Shown here: piece after piece, positions 9,155 through 19,500 of the stretch
How the letters are laid out: every line of letters begins with the position of its first letter
Position numbering within the stretch: position 1 is the first letter of the stretch
DNA from: Mycosarcoma maydis
Taxonomy: Eukaryota; Basidiomycota; Ustilaginomycetes; Ustilaginales
Assembly (NCBI RefSeq): GCF_000328475.2
Contig: NC_026483.1
Location: 744,001-808,000 of the forward strand
Length of the DNA: 64,000 bases
Direction: 5' to 3'
Notes under the pieces: model-generated
What the model was told of the DNA's origin: nothing
Database searches by the model: none
What the model saw: the letters and a program-made list of their open reading frames with translations, nothing else
Translations under genes and position numbers: made by a program

Positions 9155-11764
9155 ATGAGACAAAGGAACAGCGTGTCGCGGCCGAGGGCACGTCTTCGAG
9201 CCTTTGCAGTCATCGTCGCAGCATCTTTGCTACTCTTCCTTGTCCTTGCCCCGCCTCGTGCTCACGCTTACGACGTCGACGATGATGCAGACGACGACAT
9301 TGACGAGCAAGATGTTTTGAAATCCTCAATATCTCCTGAAGTAGCGCAGGCGCGAGATGAATCTGACGCATCGCTGCTCTGGGGAACATACCGTCCACAA
9401 ATTTACTTTGGCCTTCGTCCTCGTCTTCCCGGATCCCTCTTAACCGGCCTCGCTTGGTTTGGCCTACAAGATTACAGCGACTTTCAGCATATTCGACATC
9501 AGTGCAGCGATCAAGACGGCATGAAAGGCTTCACCTGGAAATATCACGATGGTCGCCAGTTTGGAATCCAGGAAATCAACGACAATGAGAACAACTACCG
9601 CATCGAGACCAGCTTCCTCAAGGTCGACACTGCCAACAAGAATGGAGGCAGCTGGGGTGCTCGCATCTCAGGCTTTGTCATGGACCCCACTAAACCAGCA
9701 TCTCTCACAACCTTTTGGTACACAGCTATCGAAAGCCTCGAGAGCCAGCTTGGGCTGGAAACCGAGATGGACCCTGGTCACGGCATAGAGCGTGATATAC
9801 CCATTCGTCTTACCGGTACAGCGGCCGGTATCGGCGACTTTGCCCTTCGCATTGAAGAACCAGATGCTGCTAGTGGCAATGCCAACGCTCAAGGCAACCG
9901 CTTCGTCACCCATCCCAGCGGCTCTGCAACTGCTGATGACTACGCCGAGACCGTTGGCAAGTCACACATCTTTGGCAAACGCGTCCCCGTCGAATCGGTA
10001 TGGAAGTCCAAAGAGATCATTCAGAACGACATTATGATCCGCGTACAACAAGCTGTACAGACATATGGCAAAGACAAGATGCCTGACCCTGCTCTGACTC
10101 TCAGTCTCTCGGACCAAGTCGCACCTGGGTCCACCATTTTTGCCGTCCAGAAATCCTTCACCGGCAATTTCACCTTTGATGTCTTTTTTGACAGCGCCTC
10201 GACTCCAAGAGGCGAGCGTCTTTCATCGGCTGGACTGACACATGCTCTCCGAGCCTCTCGTCAAGCCTACGACGTACGGTTCGAGCATGCTCTTCATCTC
10301 GGCTCTAAAAACTACTCGGCGCAGTACATCGAGTTTGCACGCGACCTCACCTCGTCCATCACCGGCGGCATTGGCTTCTATCATGGCTCAGCTATTGTCG
10401 ATCGCTCCTTCAGACACGAGTACGACGCCGAAACCGGCTCGGGTGTCTACGATCCCGAAGTGCACGGCCAGGCCAACCCGCAATTCACTGATCCAGAACA
10501 GCTCTTCACGGCGACGCCCTGCAGAAACATCTTCCCACGCGGATTCTACTGGGACGAAGGTTTCCATCTGGCTCATATTGGAGCGTGGGATAACGATCTC
10601 AGCCTGGATATCTTGCGTAGCTGGATCCGGCTGATCGATCAAGATGGCTGGGTAGCACGTGAGCAGATTCTTGGCGACGAGGCCAGATCGCGTGTACCAG
10701 ACGGCTTTCAGACGCAGTATCCACAGTACGGTAACCCGCCGACACTGATTTTGGCCGTGAGCGCCTACGTCGACCGTCTTGTCGCGCGCATCGAAAAGGT
10801 GGGGCTGTCCGTCGATTTGCTGGCCAACCAGCAAGTGCTCACCGACTTTGAAGCGCTCGAGTCAACACCCGTTTCCGAAAAGATGCTCGCTTCGGCAGCA
10901 CTTGGGCAGGCCTTCCTGCGCGAGATTTACCCCAAGCTGCGTCGACATTACCGCTGGTTCCGTCGTACGCAGCGCGGAGAGATCCGCGAATGGGATCGCG
11001 AAGCTACCTCAAAGCACGAGGCGTATCGATGGCGAGGGCGCACAAAGGAGCATGTCCTGACCAGCGGTCTTGACGACTACCCTCGTGCTCCTATTGCTCA
11101 CACTGGCGAGCTTCATGTCGACCTGCATTCATGGATGGGCTCGTTTGCCGACACCATGGCCAAGATCGCTCGCGTGCTGGACAAGCAAGACGACGTGGAA
11201 GAATACTCGCGTCACTACTCGGACATTGTCGCCAACCTGGAAGATCTGCACTGGAGTGAGCAACACAAGATGTACTGCGATGCGAGCGTCGACGAGAATG
11301 ACCAGTCGTACCATGTCTGTCACGCTGGATACGTGTCACTGTTTCCATTCATGCTCGAGCTACTGGAGCCCGACTCGCCGCATCTGGGTCATGTGCTGGA
11401 TCTGCTTTCAGATCCCGACCAGCTTTGGTCGGCGTATGGCATCCGATCGCTCAGTCCCAAGGACCAACTATTCGGTCAAGGCGACAATTATTGGCGAGGC
11501 CCTGTATGGGTTCACATGAGCTACCTCAGCTTGCGTGCGCTGCGCAACAAGTACGCTACCACATCCGGCCCTCACCAGCAGAAAGCTCGCGAGATCTACG
11601 AAAAGCTGCGAAACAACGTGGTCAACAATACGTTCCAGCAGTACAACAAAACTGGCTATGTGTTTGAGCAATACAACCCCACCGATGGTCATGGCCAAAG
11701 AGGATATCCCTTCACGGGCTGGTCGAGCACTGTCGCTCTAATGATGGCCGAGATATTCCCTTGA
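9155..11764 (+). CDS. CWH41: Mannosyl-oligosaccharide glucosidase I (GH63)
   Basis: Intronless, 869 residues from the ATG at 9155; upstream in-frame sequence has no ATG. An N-terminal basic stretch and hydrophobic helix (about residues 14-34, LRAFAVIVAASLLLFLVLAP) form a signal anchor giving type II ER topology. Luminal landmarks are LLWGTYRPQIYFGLRPRLP, the GMKGFTWKYHDGRQFG block, FPRGFYWDEGFHL (the acidic pair at about 467-468), the HSWMG segment and YWRGPVWVHMSYL near the C-terminus; all are typical of GH63 glucosidase I. The enzyme removes the terminal alpha-1,2-linked glucose from Glc3Man9GlcNAc2 after transfer to protein, the first N-glycan trimming step; in yeast Cwh41 loss also lowers beta-1,6-glucan. 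The length is close to that of yeast Cwh41 (833 residues). It is convergent with RAD14 with only 79 bases between stop codons. Confidence 0.95.
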   Translation: MRQRNSVSRPRARLRAFAVIVAASLLLFLVLAPPRAHAYDVDDDADDDIDEQDVLKSSISPEVAQARDESDASLLWGTYRPQIYFGLRPRLPGSLLTGLAWFGLQDYSDFQHIRHQCSDQDGMKGFTWKYHDGRQFGIQEINDNENNYRIETSFLKVDTANKNGGSWGARISGFVMDPTKPASLTTFWYTAIESLESQLGLETEMDPGHGIERDIPIRLTGTAAGIGDFALRIEEPDAASGNANAQGNRFVTHPSGSATADDYAETVGKSHIFGKRVPVESVWKSKEIIQNDIMIRVQQAVQTYGKDKMPDPALTLSLSDQVAPGSTIFAVQKSFTGNFTFDVFFDSASTPRGERLSSAGLTHALRASRQAYDVRFEHALHLGSKNYSAQYIEFARDLTSSITGGIGFYHGSAIVDRSFRHEYDAETGSGVYDPEVHGQANPQFTDPEQLFTATPCRNIFPRGFYWDEGFHLAHIGAWDNDLSLDILRSWIRLIDQDGWVAREQILGDEARSRVPDGFQTQYPQYGNPPTLILAVSAYVDRLVARIEKVGLSVDLLANQQVLTDFEALESTPVSEKMLASAALGQAFLREIYPKLRRHYRWFRRTQRGEIREWDREATSKHEAYRWRGRTKEHVLTSGLDDYPRAPIAHTGELHVDLHSWMGSFADTMAKIARVLDKQDDVEEYSRHYSDIVANLEDLHWSEQHKMYCDASVDENDQSYHVCHAGYVSLFPFMLELLEPDSPHLGHVLDLLSDPDQLWSAYGIRSLSPKDQLFGQGDNYWRGPVWVHMSYLSLRALRNKYATTSGPHQQKAREIYEKLRNNVVNNTFQQYNKTGYVFEQYNPTDGHGQRGYPFTGWSSTVALMMAEIFP

Positions 11765-11843
11765 GGGAGCATCACATGAGCTCCTTCTTTACAATCCATT
11801 GATCCTTTGATTCTGTTGTTACATGCGGGGCTGTGCTACGTCT

Positions 11844-12914
11844 TCAAAACACTTCGACTTCGACGGCGTATCCGCACTGTGTACATCTTTGAACCGTCTT
11901 GCCCCTCTCGTCAGCTTCCTCCCACTCGTGAACATGCTCGTCGTCCTTTCTTCTCTGCCATACATTGTCCCTCGTTCGCTTCCTCAAATCTGCCAGCCCT
12001 TGCTGAAACTTTTTGCCCCTCTTCTTGGCCTTTTCCTCCTCTCTCCTCTCAAATTCCGCATCCAAGCCATCTTCTGAGCCCCACTTTCCAGGACCAAACG
12101 CAAACACCTCTACCTGCTTACGACAGAAGAGCATCATATTGGAATACGTCGCCTTGTGCGGATTGGCCTTGAGTAGGTGCGGCAGTAGCTCTTCATCTTT
12201 GAGTTCGGCGTCGGTCAGAAGGTAGTCTTCCTTGACCTCTGTTTTGGTTAAGAGCGAGTAGATTTCGGGCTTCTCGCGCTCGCATTTGCGACACACATAG
12301 ATGCCAAAGACACGTTTGAATGGGTGATCGACGATTTCCGGACTGCCGCAGCTCTCGCACGTTGGCCGTACTTGTAGATCAAGCGAGATGCCTGGTTCGG
12401 CGTAGTCGCGCATACGCTGTTTCTCGCGTTCCTTTTCCTTGCGCAACTCGTCCAAGGTCTTGCGCGAGGAGGAGGGATCCTCGTCATCAATCAGGAAACC
12501 ACCTTTGCTGTTGTGAAGTTTGGAAAGATCAAACTCGATATAGTCACCGAGCGCCTTGTTTCGCTGCAGTGTAATCTCGCCATCGTTAGCCCTGCGTGTG
12601 CGGGCGACGTTGCCCTTGCTGCCGACCACGTTACGTTGAGTAGAGTCGAGTTTGGCATTCCGACTAGTGGCGGGCACCGAACGCAGGTCGGCATTGGGTC
12701 CGATAGAGGGCACATCCGAGTTGGCTTGCTGTGCTGCGGTCGCCGTAGCTGTGCTGCTCGTGAGCTTGACCAGGGGCGTCCGAGGTTTGCGAGCCCTTGC
12801 CTGGAGGCGAAGCCGTGCTCTAGCCCGAAATCGGTTCTCCTGGATCGCCCAGGCTCGGTCGGCTGCATCCATGTCGTCCACCGTCATGGCTGAAGTTGAA
12901 GCAATGGTCGCCAT
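11844..12914 (-). CDS. RAD14: Nucleotide excision repair damage-verification protein XPA/Rad14
   Basis: Intronless, 356 residues. The zinc finger is C186-x2-C189-x18-C208-x2-C211 (CESCG ... VCRKC), followed by the DNA-binding fold: ISLLTKTE-like YSLLTKTEVKEDYLLTDAEL, then ANPHKATYSNMMLFCRKQVEVFAFGPGKWGS and a basic helix EEEKAKKRGKKF. This is the XPA domain, which in the family checks helix distortion and recruits TFIIH, RPA and XPF-ERCC1. The C-terminus has an extra CTQCGY motif with two cysteines. The first 180 residues are charged and basic (RARARLRLQARARKPR at 30-45), probably nuclear localisation plus partner binding. The transcript 3' end must lie within or close to CWH41's, as the stops are only 79 bases apart. 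Confidence 0.95.
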   Translation of the reverse strand: MATIASTSAMTVDDMDAADRAWAIQENRFRARARLRLQARARKPRTPLVKLTSSTATATAAQQANSDVPSIGPNADLRSVPATSRNAKLDSTQRNVVGSKGNVARTRRANDGEITLQRNKALGDYIEFDLSKLHNSKGGFLIDDEDPSSSRKTLDELRKEKEREKQRMRDYAEPGISLDLQVRPTCESCGSPEIVDHPFKRVFGIYVCRKCEREKPEIYSLLTKTEVKEDYLLTDAELKDEELLPHLLKANPHKATYSNMMLFCRKQVEVFAFGPGKWGSEDGLDAEFERREEEKAKKRGKKFQQGLADLRKRTRDNVWQRRKDDEHVHEWEEADERGKTVQRCTQCGYAVEVEVF

Positions 12915-13594
12915 CTTTAAGCAGCTGCTATCGAAACAGCAGAGCGGCTGTCACAATGTCGACGAGAATCATCACCGCAAGAAGGAGGGGCGCAACAAGC
13001 ACAAACACGAAAGATGCTCGTGGTTGAGGATGTCCGTTAAGTCGTGAGTGGAGGCTGAGTTGCTAGCCTATTCACGATTCACGATTTTTTTTTCAAGATT
13101 CTCCTTGTGAGAGTTGCGTTGCACACAATCAAACCATTTGTTCGTGGTTCGTGGTTCGTGACGAATTCGGTAGCCGCCACGTCAGGCTGACGAATCGTGA
13201 ATCACGAGTCGGCCCACAGAACGTCAGAATTTCGTTTTCGACGTGGCCCGAGAGTCACAGAGTCAAGAGGGAAACAAAGAGTGAGGACCTGTGTTCCGTG
13301 AATTCACCCGAGGTTCGCTCCCTCTCCATCACTCCAACGTGCGCTTGGGCCGACATCACTTCCTGAAACACGCTTAGTTTGCTTGACTGCGGCTCATCAA
13401 ACTCCACTGCCGAATCACCAAGCCTTTTTGACCGACACAACGCTTTGCTCACCTAAACGGCACACCGCCTTCCTTCGTCGAGAGCTACCTTGATGATCTG
13501 TTGACGATCTACTAGCGCATTCTCATCCTCGGTCATTTTCGTTCAACTCGCCTCCTTCGTTCGACTGCGACGATTCGGAACAGGCGCGCCCACG
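12915..13594. other. Divergent promoter region RAD14 / SEC16
   Basis: About 680 bases, no coding signal. It holds heptamer repeats: ttcacga twice at 13071-13084 and ttcgtgg, ttcgtgg, ttcgtga in perfect 7-base register at 13141-13161, then tcgtgaatcacga at about 13195-13207. The last 150 bases before the SEC16 ATG are pyrimidine-rich, as expected for a fungal 5' UTR. Confidence 0.5.
13071..13161. repeat. Heptamer repeat cluster between RAD14 and SEC16
   Basis: Two abutting ttcacga units at 13071-13084, followed by a T-run, and three abutting units ttcgtgg/ttcgtgg/ttcgtga at 13141-13161. The two groups are in opposite orientation. Confidence 0.75.
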
Positions 13595-16500
13595 ATGACC
13601 AGTCTACCACCCAGCTCGCAAGACAATGCGGCCGCAATCGAGACGTCGCAGCTTATCGTTGCCCCGACTACCGCTCCTCTTGCCACCACTGAGAACGATG
13701 CTGCCGCCTCGGAACCCTCTGTCGATCCACCTTCACCGGCTCCCTTCAAAAGAGGTCACGCTTCCAAACCCAGTGTCGGAATCGCCGCGTCTTTGTTTGG
13801 ATCTGGTGGCGACGAAGACCCTTTCTCCGCCATCTCGGCCTCCAACGGCCCTTCCTCTCTGACACAGCTCACTGAAGTGAAAGAAGAGCCAGATCTCTTC
13901 GGCTCGTTCGATGCAAGCAACCCGCACAGCCACTTGAATGACGCCACCTCGGCTGTCGATCCGGTCAGCTCTCTCTTTGGAACCGACTCAGCGACGTCAG
14001 TGCCCATACAGTCACCGGCAGCAGCTGCTTCCGCTGCTTCCACCACCGATGGCTTGACAGTGCCCACCATCGATGGAAACGCGAGTGCTCCTGCGTCAGG
14101 ACCGGCGTCTCCTGGGGCGCTCTTTGCCGACCTGAGCTATCAGGACGATTGGCTCGCCTCAACAACCGATCAAAATGCTCAGCATCCAGCCGCAGATGTC
14201 CATGGAGAGAACACCACAATTCACCAAGCAGATCCCTTTGGCGCTGCAGATGGCGGTCAGGGCTCTCTGTCGTGGTTGAACCAGCAAGAATCTCATGCCT
14301 CCGTCGACCCAGCTACTGAATCACAGCTGGACGCCTACGGTCGGCCCATCGTCGCTTACGAGGGCGATGACCAGCAGGAACAGTACCCACAGGATTACGG
14401 CTATCATGACCAACAAGGCTATGGCTACGATAAACATCACGGATATAACTATTCGCGACCACAAGCGAGCTATGACCAACCAGAGGGCCATGATTACCAC
14501 CAGCAGGGATATGGCTCGCAGGAATACGGCCAGCAACAAGTTTACGATTACCAAGAAAATGGCTATGATCAGCAAACCTATGACCAACCGCAAACTTACG
14601 ACCAGCAAAATTATCATCAGCAAGGCTTCGATCAGCACACCTACGCACAGCAGGACTATTCGCAGTCAGGCTATGAACAACGAGCTTATGATCAGCATGA
14701 TGCGAATCAGTACAACTATGAGCAGTTCAGCTACCAGGATCAAAATTACACCGTTCATGCCACCACCGAGCCTTACGCTGCCACCTCATCGGCAAACGAC
14801 GCGATCGATGTCGCCGAGCAAAGCTACAATACGGACGCATATGCAGATTATCCCGCACACCAAGCGAATGCTCATTCTTCTGCTGGCTATGAAGGCTACG
14901 CCGCTGGCCCGAACAATGGTTATGATGCTGCCACGTCTGGTCGGGCGTATGACGCAGCTGCGACTATCGACCAGAGCACACAGGATCAATACAGTACTGA
15001 TCCTCACTCTGCCTATGAAAGCCAAGGTTACACACAGCAGCCGTCAGTAGCGGATTCATACACACAACAGCAGCAGAGTCGTAGCTACGACCCGTATGCC
15101 CCGCCGATGCAAGCGCAGCAGCAAGCACACTCGCATCAAAGCTACTCGCATAGCGCCGACTCTGTGCCGCCCAGCACGTTCGGCTACGACGCAGGTGCAT
15201 ACGGCGATGTGCAAGGCGTAAGTGCAAGTCGCAACCAGCAAGGTTTTGTACGCGCTCCTAGTCCGTACGATCCACCAGCCGCAACAGCCAGTCCTGCAGC
15301 ACCTTTGTCCGCCACTGCAAACGATAACAGCCTGCCACCGCCTCCAATGGGTCCCCCGCAAGGACCACCTCGTGGCCCACCTCGGGGTCCTTCTCGATCC
15401 GCCTCGCGCAACATGGCAGGTTCAACTTCATCTGCGTCTCTTGACGCTCCTCCGCTCCCGAAGCGAACCTCGTCGGCTGTCTCACTCGAGGATGAAAGTC
15501 AACAGGAGCCAACACCTACCTGGCCAAATGGCACTGAGACTCCTCAAAAACAGTCACAGCCCTTGCTAGGTTCCACAGACACGCCGCCCACCACTTACAC
15601 CCGTCCCTCTTCCGCTTGGGTCGATTCGCTCGAGCAAGCAGCTGCGACTCCTCCTACCTTCAGCAGCGGCGACGACTCTCTGCCCAAACTGACGATCACA
15701 GACGAATCCAAGCACGCATACAGCAATATAGGAGAAGCTCCCGAGATTGAGACTTCGATGCGCGAGGTCGAACAGCAACTCTCGGATAAGAAGCTTTCTA
15801 CTGCCGTCGATGATGCGACCATTGCCTTTGATCATCTCAATTTAGACCAGAGCCAGCAAATGTACGCCGGCCGAAGTTCGCAGTACGAGAATGGCTACTC
15901 GGAAGAAGACACATCTACGCCTCAACCGTCGGATCAAAATGCTGATGGTTACGGCGCAGATTATGGCACTGAACAAAACGGTCAGTTCGATGCAGAGGGC
16001 GGCCACCGCTACGATCAATTCCAGAGCACTCAGCAGAGCTCTGACTGGAATAGCTGGAACGAAGAAGGTGCCTCACAAGCACCCACGACAATCGAACACA
16101 ACCCTTATGCTCCGAGCGACCCGCAGCAGCAACAGGAAATTTTGACAGCGCCAACTCAATCGGGTGAAGCCTACAGCGATCTAGCTTACGGCCCGGAACA
16201 AAGTAAACTGATTGAGGACCCTTATGACCCATCTCCCCAAGCGCATGACCCGCCTCGGTTATACACACTAACAGGCCAAGACGATTCGGAAGCAAAGACG
16301 CCGCTGGCAGCTCACGACGAGCAGGATAACTGGCTCGGAAGTGCGTCGCCCGCGCTCGGCAATGACGCCGCGCAAGATCCGTATAGCTCAGTCTCAGGCA
16401 GTACGTTTGTTACTGGTGCACAGAATGGTGCCGCGCCGCATTCCGGCTACGATCCCTATGGTCCGCCATCTGTCAATGACCGATCTATCGATACGTACGG

Positions 16501-19500
16501 TGCACATGATGGCCATGCACGGGTTCAACCAGAGCCTGCCGCTAGCGTCGAAGATGCGTATACAGAGACTGACCAGCTTCACGAGCAGTCCAATCAGGCC
16601 ACCTACTTTGATTCTAACAAGCGTGCTGGCTCACCACAGCAGTATGGCTACGGCCATGTGTATGGGGCGTCCGATTCAGCATATGCGCCGCTTGACCAGT
16701 ATGACTCCAGTGCCGCCGGAACAGGACAAGGTCCGCGCAGTGCTGCAAGCGATACGCGCTCGCAGTCCGCCTCCGAGACGAGTGCAGATATGCTGCAGGC
16801 CATGCGCAGTGCCACCATTCCAATCGCCAGCTTTGGCATTGGAGGCAAGCTCGTCAGTTACTTTCCCACCTCTCGCGCCTCTACCGGCGCTGAAGGAGCG
16901 GATGGCGCTGGTGGCTCGAGCAATGTATACGGCTCCTATTCATACAACACCTCCAGCTATCCGACTCAGCTCAAGATCCAGTCGCTCTCGTCCCTGGTAT
17001 CATCGACTGCATACGCATCGGCCTTCGATCCACTCACCTTCCCCGGCCCTGTCTATGAGGGGCCATCTGGCACCAATGCGCTTTCGAGAGCTACAGGCGC
17101 CGCGTCAGCTAGCAAAACCAAGAAGGCGGCCGTGCTCAAACATCTCGAGGAACGCATCCAGGAACTCTCCGCTGGCGTCGGCTATCTGCGTAGAAGACCT
17201 TCGTTCTCGGCCTCGTCCACTGGCTCCAACCGAGGCACGCAGGCCGCTCAGGATCAAGATGGTGAGCTTGAAGCTCGAAGGACCGAAGACAAGGTGCTGC
17301 TTCTTCGTCTGTTGAGGCTTCTCGTCGAAAATGATGGCCAGACAAGCTCAAATGCTTTCGAGCAAGGCGTCCGATCGCTTATCATAGCACCCGATACACA
17401 GGATGTCTCATCCTCGCGAGGCTTTGCCATGTCAGTGACGTCGACGACCCCAGACGACGGGGCAGAGGGTAGCGTCGTCACGTCGCACGAGCTGCGTACA
17501 AGTTTCCTGCAAAAGGTGCAAGGAATGCTGTTGTGTGGCGAGCGGAAGGAGGCTGTCGACTACGCTGTGGCTCAGAGGATGTGGGCGCATGCTATGACCA
17601 TTGCCAGCTGCGTCGACAAGGAGTGCTGGAAGGAGGTGGTGAGTGAGTTCATTGAGCACGAGGTGGGTGCCGCAGAGGCATCGCTCGCCGCTCTCGGCCA
17701 AGGAGATTTGCAGGGGCTTAAGGTCGCATACAACGTCTTTTCGGGCCAGGATCCCGTGTCGATCTTTGATCTGTTCCGCACCAAGACGCAGCTTGGCCAG
17801 ATGGGTGGTCTGCAGCCTGCACAGGTCGAGTCGACGACGACACCGTCCGCGCTACCTAGCTGGAAGGAATCGGCTGCCATTGTCGCTAGTAACCGCAGTG
17901 CCAGTGACTCTGCAGCCTTGACGGCCATCGGCGATGGTCTCTGCACGCGAGGCCTGCTCGAGGCAGCGCACTTCTGCTACCTGCTCTCGCCGCAAACGTC
18001 ACCTATCGGTGGTGCGGACACGAGTGGCGCGCGCTTCACGCTGCTGGGATTGTCGAGCCCCAAGGCATCCGCCGCCTTTGTGCAGGACTTGGACGGGATC
18101 TTGATGACCGAGGTGCTCGAGTTTGCGCAAGGGCTCGTTCCGGCTGTTAAGGGCCAGGAGCCATTCCCTGGAATCGCGCATCTGCAGGCGTACAAGCTTG
18201 TGCATGCACAGCACCTCGCCGATCTGGGCGAGGTGAGCAAGGCACAACGATATTGCGAAGCCATCGCGCAGTGTCTCAAGCAGAGCAAAGCGTCTCCATA
18301 TCTCCACTCGACGCTGCTCTCACAGTCCAAGCAGTTGTCCGATCGGCTCGTTGGTGCACCTCAGACGGGTCCTGGAGGCAACTGGGTGACGCGCAAGATG
18401 CAGCGACCTACGCTCGACGGTGTGTGGGGTGCGCTTGAAGGCCGCTTCACCAAGTTCATCGCTGGAGAGGAGGGGGCGATGGACGCCGACTCACCCAACA
18501 AGAACAGCAAAGGCTCAGTCTCGTCGAGCATTGGTCCATTCTCGCATTACAGTGCCATCACCCCGGACGCGGCCTCGGGAGGTATGACAAGGCAGCCGTC
18601 GTTCAACGAGCTGCGAACAGGATCTCCTAGCGTACCCACATCACGCTCTGGGTCGGCGATGGACTTCCGCAACGCCACCAAGCGTGCTGCTTCCCCGAAA
18701 CACCGCGCATCTACAGCCCTGTCGATGCGTCCGTTGAATTCGGACCCTTACAGCGACTGGCCACAGCCGCGAGCGCCTGGTAATGGGACTGGCAGCGAAG
18801 CTGCTAGCAATTACGACCGTGACAGCGTCAGGTCGAGCTCCGAGATGCCGAGGGGCGCGTATGGTTATGGTGCTAGTCTCCACACTGGTCCTGCTCAAGT
18901 GTATGGCCACGGTGCTCAAGTGTCGGCGTTCTCGACAGCATCGTCAACGTATGGTGGTCCTGCAGAGACGAGCTTCGCCTCGAATGCTGCGCCGTGGAAC
19001 GGCAGTGCTGGACAGGGTACACGCGATACAGATAGCTCTCGTCGACCAAGCGCGGATGCCGAGGCCCTAGGAGCCGGCTCTGAGTCCGCGTATGGCGGCT
19101 ATGGTGACTGTGGCGGCTACGGCGGCAGCAGCTACGGTGGCTATGGTGGTACGTATGGAGAAGCTACTCAGACTGGAGGGACGGACGGCGAGGTGGGAGA
19201 TGATGCTGGCGGCTCCTCGGCTACAGGTCACGCGAACACTCCATTCTACGGCTACGATCCACATGGAGCGCAAAAGCCACAATTTGTCAGCAATGTTAAC
19301 GCAGGAGACGCTCTCGAGGGAGGAGGCCAAGGTGGATTTGTTTCTCCTTTCGATGCGCTTTCTTCCATCAGCCAAACGCCACAGCCGCCATCGCAAGGCA
19401 ACCAGTACACATCTTCATACAGCCGCCATCACGCCGATGTGAATGAAGAGGAAGATGACGACGATCTCGGATTGGGCAATTCGAGCGGTCGAAGAAAGGC

